From an uncultured Collinsella sp. (GTDB lineage: Bacteria; Actinomycetota; Coriobacteriia; Coriobacteriales; Coriobacteriaceae), in assembly GCA_958445895.1 (NCBI GenBank), contig CAUCTV010000048.1, positions 1-9,681 on the forward strand: a stretch of 9,681 nucleotides of DNA. The letters are read 5' to 3'. The position numbers were made by a program, and so were the translations under genes. The notes under the pieces were generated by a model. The model had not been told where the DNA came from, searched no databases, and was given only the letters and a program-made list of their open reading frames with translations. Shown piece after piece: positions 6,043 through 9,681 of this stretch; the stretch's first letter is position 1; each line of letters starts with the position of its first letter.

Positions 6043-6942
6043 ATGAAAGGCATCATCCTCGCGGGTGGCTCGGGCACGCGTCTGTACCCGCTCACGCTCG
6101 TCACCAGCAAGCAGCTGCTGCCGGTCTACGACAAGCCCATGATCTACTACCCGCTTAGCACCCTCATGCTGGCGGGCATCCGGGATATCCTGGTCATCTC
6201 CACCCCGACCGACCTGCCCAACTTCGAGCGCCTGCTTGGGGACGGCTCGCGCTACGGCGTGAACCTGTCCTACGCCGAGCAGCCCTCGCCGGACGGCCTT
6301 GCGCAGGCCTTCACCATCGGCGAGGACTTCATCGCCGGCGAGCCGTGCGCGCTGGTGCTCGGCGACAACATCTTCTACGGCAACGGCCTGTCCCGCCACC
6401 TGACGCGCGCCGTCCAGAACGCCGAGTCGGGCCGCGCCACGGTCTTCGGCTACCACGTGGACGACCCCGAGCGCTTCGGCGTCGTGGAGTTCGACGGGGA
6501 GGGCAGGGCCGTCTCCATCGAGGAGAAGCCCGCCGAACCCAAGAGCTCCTACGCCGTCACCGGCCTGTACTTCTACCCGGGCGACGTGGCAGCCAAGGCG
6601 CACGAAGTGAGGCCCTCGGCCCGCGGCGAGCTCGAGATCACCACGCTCAACCAGATGTACCTGGAGGAGGGGACGCTGTCCGTGGTGACCCTCGGCCGCG
6701 GCTACGCGTGGCTGGACACCGGCACCATGGAGAGCCTGCACGAGGCCGCGGAGTTCGTCCGCGCCGTGGAGCACTCCCAGGACCTGCCCGTGTCCGTCCC
6801 CGAGGAGATCGCCTGGGAGAACGGCTGGATCTCCACCGCCGAGCTTGAGGAGGCCGCCAAGGCCTACGGCAAGTCGGTCTACGGGCGGCACCTGAAGAAG
6901 GTCGCCGCCGGCGAGATCGTCAACAGCCCGCGCGAGTACTAG
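6043..6942 (+). CDS. rfbA: Glucose-1-phosphate thymidylyltransferase (RmlA)
   Basis: RmlA makes dTDP-glucose from dTTP and glucose-1-phosphate, the first and feedback-controlled step of dTDP-L-rhamnose synthesis in the cytoplasm. The 299-residue length is typical. Visible motifs are the nucleotide loop GGSGTRLYP (8-16), QLLPVYDKPMIYYPLS (24-39), LGDNIFYG (106-113) with its metal-binding Asp, EEKP (160-163), GELEITTLN (195-203) and WLDTGT (223-228). The ATG has GGAGG at eight bases. Third positions are mostly G or C, as in rfbB, so this is probably long-resident DNA. A hairpin terminator follows, so it is transcribed apart from the next two genes. Usually rmlA is next to rmlB, C and D; here rmlB is about 1.6 kb away beyond an inserted-looking pair. 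The product should feed the rhamnose-type glycosyltransferases of this locus. Confidence 0.97.
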   Translation: MKGIILAGGSGTRLYPLTLVTSKQLLPVYDKPMIYYPLSTLMLAGIRDILVISTPTDLPNFERLLGDGSRYGVNLSYAEQPSPDGLAQAFTIGEDFIAGEPCALVLGDNIFYGNGLSRHLTRAVQNAESGRATVFGYHVDDPERFGVVEFDGEGRAVSIEEKPAEPKSSYAVTGLYFYPGDVAAKAHEVRPSARGELEITTLNQMYLEEGTLSVVTLGRGYAWLDTGTMESLHEAAEFVRAVEHSQDLPVSVPEEIAWENGWISTAELEEAAKAYGKSVYGRHLKKVAAGEIVNSPREY

Positions 6943-6961
6943 CGCAAGCTTGTTTTCTTTT

Positions 6962-6995
6962 AGGGGTCACCGTTTATCTGGTGGCCCCTTTCGTT
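6962..6995 (+). terminator. Intrinsic terminator after rfbA
   Basis: Bases 6962-6971 pair with 6980-6989 (10 bp, one T-G wobble) around GTTTATCT. TTTCGTT follows on the plus strand and TTTTCTTTT precedes it, so it may also stop traffic from the other side. It starts 20 bases after the rfbA stop. Confidence 0.7.
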
Positions 6996-7037
6996 ATGAT
7001 TACGTTGACCATAAAGACAATATGATTGGGAGTGGAT

Positions 7038-7475
7038 GTGTTAAGCGTCTACTTTGGCGATATGCCAGAAGCGATTTACAACACAGCGACATATTTCAAA
7101 AACTCTTACCGGTCTTCTTGGATTACGGATCCCTATGCAGTCTCGATAATTAAAGATGTTGATCGATCGGATGTTGTCTCCGAAAACGTCATCGAAAGCC
7201 CTGTGCTTGGATTCATCTCCCCACTCCAGCTTTCTGGTGGCGTGAAAACGCTGCTGCTTATGAGATTTGATCGTAAGCAAATTTTTAACGCTTCTACCTG
7301 TGGTGACAACTGTGCCAAGTGGATTCTCGACATGGCGAAAGACCGCAAGCTTGTTGTGAATCTCTATCATGTGATGGACTTTGGTCGCGAGGATTTTAAA
7401 ATTAAAGTCGTGAATAGCGGCCGAATCGTTCACAACATGGCCGAATTGATTCACGAGTCGATTCCGTATCTGTAG
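7038..7475 (+). CDS. DUF4869-type protein of unknown function
   Basis: This is a 145-residue protein that I match from memory to the DUF4869 family. The recognisable stretches are YFGDMPEAIYNT (5-16), WITDPYAV (28-35), SPVLGFISPLQLSGGVKTLL (54-73), FNASTCGDNCAKWIL (83-97), HVMDF (111-115) and IVHNM (130-134). These are dense, conserved-looking patches across the whole length, so the protein is intact. No enzyme motif, signal peptide or membrane helix is evident. GTG 7038 is preferred because GGGAG ends five bases upstream and family members begin at the YFGDMPEAIYN segment; TTG 7026 or GTG 7032 would add four or two residues. It is separated by nine bases from the P-loop gene downstream, so the two are surely co-transcribed. 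The pair is more AT-rich than rfbA and rfbB on either side. It may act as partner, sensor or neutraliser of the ATPase; this is inference only. Confidence 0.8.
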   Translation: MLSVYFGDMPEAIYNTATYFKNSYRSSWITDPYAVSIIKDVDRSDVVSENVIESPVLGFISPLQLSGGVKTLLLMRFDRKQIFNASTCGDNCAKWILDMAKDRKLVVNLYHVMDFGREDFKIKVVNSGRIVHNMAELIHESIPYL

Positions 7476-7484
7476 GTACTGCTT

Positions 7485-8459
7485 ATGAACGGTTCGCATC
7501 TCGTTAAGATTTCCCGCCGCAGGGGAACTAAGTACACATTTACCATCAAGCGGAACATCACTATTGTGCGTGGCGATAGTGGCACGGGTAAGACGACACT
7601 GTTTGACATGGTCGCAGACTACATGCGAACGGGCGAGCAGTCGGGCGTTTCCTTGCAATGCGATTGTCCCTGTGTCGCCCTGACCGATTATGATTGGCGA
7701 AACCAGCTTTCGTCCGTTCATGACTCGATTGTATTTGTCGATGAGGGCTTAAAAGAGATCCATTCTGATGAGTTTGCCCATCATGTGCTGTATTCCTCGA
7801 ATTATTTCGTGCTGATCTCAAGGGCTGATTTCCCCAATCTTCCGTATAGCGTGGATGAGATTTACAAGATTAAGACGAGCGGAAAATACCATTCTTTCGT
7901 CCCTGTTTATCAAGATCGCGGGAATCATCGTTATGCTATTTCCCGGTCGGCGCCAAAACAGGACTTTTCTATCCTTCTATGCGAGGACAGTAAGTCTGGT
8001 TTCCAGTTCTTTGAACGGCATTTCGCTGACAGTGAGCTTACCTGTACTTCGGCCATGACGAACAGCGCGATTTTGGGCTGGTTGGATCAGCATCTCGACG
8101 ATCGCGTGTTTGTTGTCGCGGACGGGGCGGCATTTGGGTGCTATGCGGACCGCGTCCTTAAGCTGCAAGACATTCACCGCGATACTGTTACGGTTTGTCT
8201 TCCCGAATCATTCGAGTGGCTTCTACTGAGCTCCGGCGTAATTTCAGAGCTAGATGTTAAGACGGTTTTGGAAACCCCAGAAGCCTTTGTAAACAGTGAG
8301 AAGTTTAAAAGCTGGGAGGATTTCTTCTATAAGTACTTACGTGAAATAACTGGGGATTCGGTTTTTCACTACGACAAAGACTGCATTTCGGAGGCGTTTT
8401 GTACAGGAGGTAATTCTGCGAAGGTTATGGCTCTTATCGCATGCCGAAATGTCCGATAG
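7485..8459 (+). CDS. P-loop ATPase with Toprim-like C-terminal half
   Basis: This is a 324-residue protein of unknown function. The N-terminal half is a small ABC/AAA-like ATPase: Walker A GDSGTGKTT (30-38), Walker B SIVFVDE (81-87) with a glutamate after the aspartate, and a strand-plus-sensor segment NYFVLISR (106-113). It is much shorter than a full SMC/ABC head, and I see no clear ABC signature. The C-terminal half contains ILLCEDSKSGFQFF (163-176) and VFVVADGAAFG (208-218), which resemble the E and D motifs of Toprim nuclease domains as in OLD-family proteins, but the usual DxD is not complete (ADGA). No membrane helix is seen. ATG 7485 is nine bases after the DUF4869-type stop and has only a weak ribosome site (TAGG), suggesting translational coupling. 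An ATP-gated nuclease or regulator in a defence module is plausible but unproven. Confidence 0.8.
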   Translation: MNGSHLVKISRRRGTKYTFTIKRNITIVRGDSGTGKTTLFDMVADYMRTGEQSGVSLQCDCPCVALTDYDWRNQLSSVHDSIVFVDEGLKEIHSDEFAHHVLYSSNYFVLISRADFPNLPYSVDEIYKIKTSGKYHSFVPVYQDRGNHRYAISRSAPKQDFSILLCEDSKSGFQFFERHFADSELTCTSAMTNSAILGWLDQHLDDRVFVVADGAAFGCYADRVLKLQDIHRDTVTVCLPESFEWLLLSSGVISELDVKTVLETPEAFVNSEKFKSWEDFFYKYLREITGDSVFHYDKDCISEAFCTGGNSAKVMALIACRNVR

Positions 8460-8534
8460 TTTTGTTGAATAGCGTCGCGGCGTCACTTCCTGCGGCATAC
8501 TAAAGAAGCTGTACATGCTTCAGATTGGATTTTC
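8460..8534 (+). other. Leader between the ATPase gene and rfbB
   Basis: There is no strong terminator or spaced -35/-10 pair here. TTGAAT (8465) and CATACT (8496) are 25 bases apart, too far for a standard promoter. A 5-bp hairpin, GAAGC/GCTTC, lies at 8505-8521. The rfbB ribosome site is weak (GGA, five bases before ATG), so expression may depend on read-through from the two-gene module. Confidence 0.3.
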
Positions 8535-9554
8535 ATGTCTGAGATTTTCGAACCCAAGAATATCATCGTCACGGGCGGCTGCGGCTTCATCGGCAGCAAC
8601 TTCGTGCACTACGTGGTCAACAACCACCCCGAGGTGCACGTCACCGTCCTGGACAAGCTGACCTACGCCGGCAACCCCGAGAACATCGCGGGGCTGCCCG
8701 AGGATAGGGTCGAGCTCGTCGTGGGCGACATCTGCGACGCCGAGCTGCTGGACAGGCTGGTCCCCGGCCACGACGCCATCGTGCACTACGCCGCCGAGAG
8801 CCACAACGACAACTCCATCGCCGACCCGGAGCCGTTCCTGCGCACGAACGTGGAGGGCACCTTCCGCCTGCTGGAGGCCGTGAGGAAATACGGCATCCGC
8901 TACCACCACGTCTCCACCGACGAGGTCTACGGCGACCTGGCGCTCGACGACCCGGCCAAGTTCACCGAGGAGACGCCCTATAAGCCCTCCTCGCCGTACA
9001 GCTCGACCAAGGCCAGCTCCGACATGCTCGTGCGCGCATGGACCCGCACCTACGGCCTGCGCACCACGATCTCCAACTGCTCCAACAACTACGGCCCCTA
9101 CCAGCACGTGGAGAAGTTCATCCCGCGCCAGATCACCAACATAATCGACGGCGTGCGCCCCAAGCTCTACGGGAAGGGCGAGAACGTGCGCGACTGGATC
9201 CACACCGAGGACCACTCCTCGGCCGTCTGGGACATCCTCACCAAGGGCCGCACGGGGGAGACCTACCTCATCGGGGCTAATGGCGAGAAGAACAACATCA
9301 CCGTCCTGCGCATGATCCTGGAGGCCATGGGCCGCGACCCCGAGGACTTCGACTGGGTCGCCGACCGTCCCGGCCACGACCGCCGCTACGCCATCGACTC
9401 GATGAAGCTCCAGCGCGAGCTCGGATGGAGGCCGGCGCACACCGACTTCGCCGGGGGCCTCAAGGCCACCATCGACTGGTACGTCGCCAACGAGTCCTGG
9501 TGGCGGCCGGCCAAGGAGGCCACCGAGGCCAGGTACAGGGCCCAGGGCCAGTAA
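8535..9554 (+). CDS. rfbB: dTDP-glucose 4,6-dehydratase (RmlB)
   Basis: RmlB converts dTDP-glucose to dTDP-4-keto-6-deoxyglucose, the second step to dTDP-rhamnose, with bound NAD in the cytoplasm. It is an extended short-chain dehydrogenase/reductase of 339 residues, a normal length. Visible are the NAD-binding GGCGFIGSNF (14-23), AAESHNDNSI (86-95), the catalytic STDEVYGD (127-134; D129 and E130), YSSTK (155-159; Tyr155, Lys159) and substrate-site NCSNNYGPYQH (181-191). ESHNDNS in place of ESHVDRS is a common variant, not a defect. Codon use is strongly GC-rich, like rfbA. It uses the product of rfbA, but the DUF4869/P-loop pair separates them. The initiation site is weak, and it ends in a long GC hairpin. 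The function is certain to family level. Confidence 0.97.
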   Translation: MSEIFEPKNIIVTGGCGFIGSNFVHYVVNNHPEVHVTVLDKLTYAGNPENIAGLPEDRVELVVGDICDAELLDRLVPGHDAIVHYAAESHNDNSIADPEPFLRTNVEGTFRLLEAVRKYGIRYHHVSTDEVYGDLALDDPAKFTEETPYKPSSPYSSTKASSDMLVRAWTRTYGLRTTISNCSNNYGPYQHVEKFIPRQITNIIDGVRPKLYGKGENVRDWIHTEDHSSAVWDILTKGRTGETYLIGANGEKNNITVLRMILEAMGRDPEDFDWVADRPGHDRRYAIDSMKLQRELGWRPAHTDFAGGLKATIDWYVANESWWRPAKEATEARYRAQGQ

Positions 9555-9580
9555 GACCGCATCCCGGCGAACCGCGCCGC

Positions 9581-9641
9581 GGGGCGCCCGCGCGGGGCCG
9601 CAGGGCATGGGGATGACCCTGCGGCCCCGCGCGGGCGCCCC
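9581..9641. terminator. 25-bp perfect GC hairpin after rfbB
   Basis: Bases 9581-9605 are exactly complementary to 9617-9641, with an 11-base loop. It starts 26 bases after the rfbB stop. There is no T-tract directly afterwards, so it may terminate without one, protect the 3' end, or be a REP-like palindrome. Confidence 0.6.
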
Positions 9642-9677
9642 CGGTTACCCAACCTCTTCGATAGGAGCTTTTCCCAC

Positions 9678-9681
9678 ATGG
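9678..9681 (+). CDS. Start codon of a further gene (partial)
   Basis: AGGAG (9663-9667) lies ten bases before ATG at 9678, at the window edge. Only one full codon is visible, so the product is unknown. By locus order an rmlC- or rmlD-type gene could follow, but nothing here shows it. Confidence 0.4.

Noticed and set aside
5857..6891. Long minus-strand open frame opposite rfbA
   Set aside because: It mirrors the GC-rich codons of rfbA, has low-complexity G/V/A/L/R/H content and no family resemblance. rfbA on the plus strand is certain.
6991..7026. Promoter for the DUF4869 module from TATGAT boxes at 6995 and 7021
   Set aside because: Neither -10-like box has a matching -35 at 16-18 bases; TTGACC at 7005 is only 10 bases from the second. 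A promoter is likely in this stretch but I cannot place it.
7041..7721. 226-codon minus-strand frame opposite the DUF4869-type gene
   Set aside because: It crosses two well-supported plus-strand genes, has no ribosome site I can see and no recognisable motif.
8520..9608. Long minus-strand open frame opposite rfbB
   Set aside because: Same shadow effect of a high-GC gene; composition is unnatural and rfbB is certain.
1..9681. CRISPR array
   Set aside because: No set of regularly spaced identical repeats was seen; the only long repeat is the 105-bp pair.

Overview
The window looks like the chromosome of a fairly high-GC gut-type actinobacterium, most likely a coriobacterium (Collinsella/Olsenella-like). 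This is inferred from codon use and gene style, not proven. Two rhamnose-precursor genes, rmlA/rfbA (6043-6942) and rmlB/rfbB (8535-9554), are strongly GC-rich at third codon positions. Most other genes are visibly more AT-rich. The window therefore reads as a cell-surface polysaccharide locus that has repeatedly received and lost accessory DNA.

Left part (1-2182). This is a genomic scrapyard. It holds a 21-codon remnant of an IS21-type IstA transposase (50-112) and two diverged direct copies of a 105-bp sequence (159-263 and 1925-2029), which I read as IS21-type element ends. Between the copies, all on the minus strand, are the 3' end of a type I restriction specificity gene (hsdS), a small frameshifted and stop-interrupted gene, and an intact single-HKD phospholipase D-like protein. 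The hsdS remnant, together with an HKD protein, suggests a decayed defence island.

Middle part (2183-6042). A large minus-strand tandem glycosyltransferase (861 aa, two GT2 domains behind a long beta-rich N-terminus) probably builds part of a rhamnose-containing polysaccharide. Upstream of it lies a T-arm/acceptor sequence like the 3' end of a tRNA or tmRNA, a possible old attachment site. It is followed by a minus-strand remnant: a short open frame, an ImmA/IrrE-like protein lacking the HExxH half of its active site, and a small protein with a coiled coil and two membrane helices. A perfect 10-bp dyad (5871-5894) and the rfbA promoter area follow.

Right part (6043-9681). rfbA ends in a clear terminator. 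Between rfbA and rfbB sits a two-gene, more AT-rich module: a DUF4869-type protein of 145 aa and, 9 bases later, a 324-aa P-loop ATPase whose C-terminal half has Toprim-like motifs. This is the best candidate here for an undescribed system, possibly defence or toxin-antitoxin related. rfbB then resumes the dTDP-rhamnose pathway. It is followed by a 25-bp perfect GC hairpin and by the RBS and first codon of another gene at the window edge, where a rmlC/rmlD function would be expected but cannot be read.
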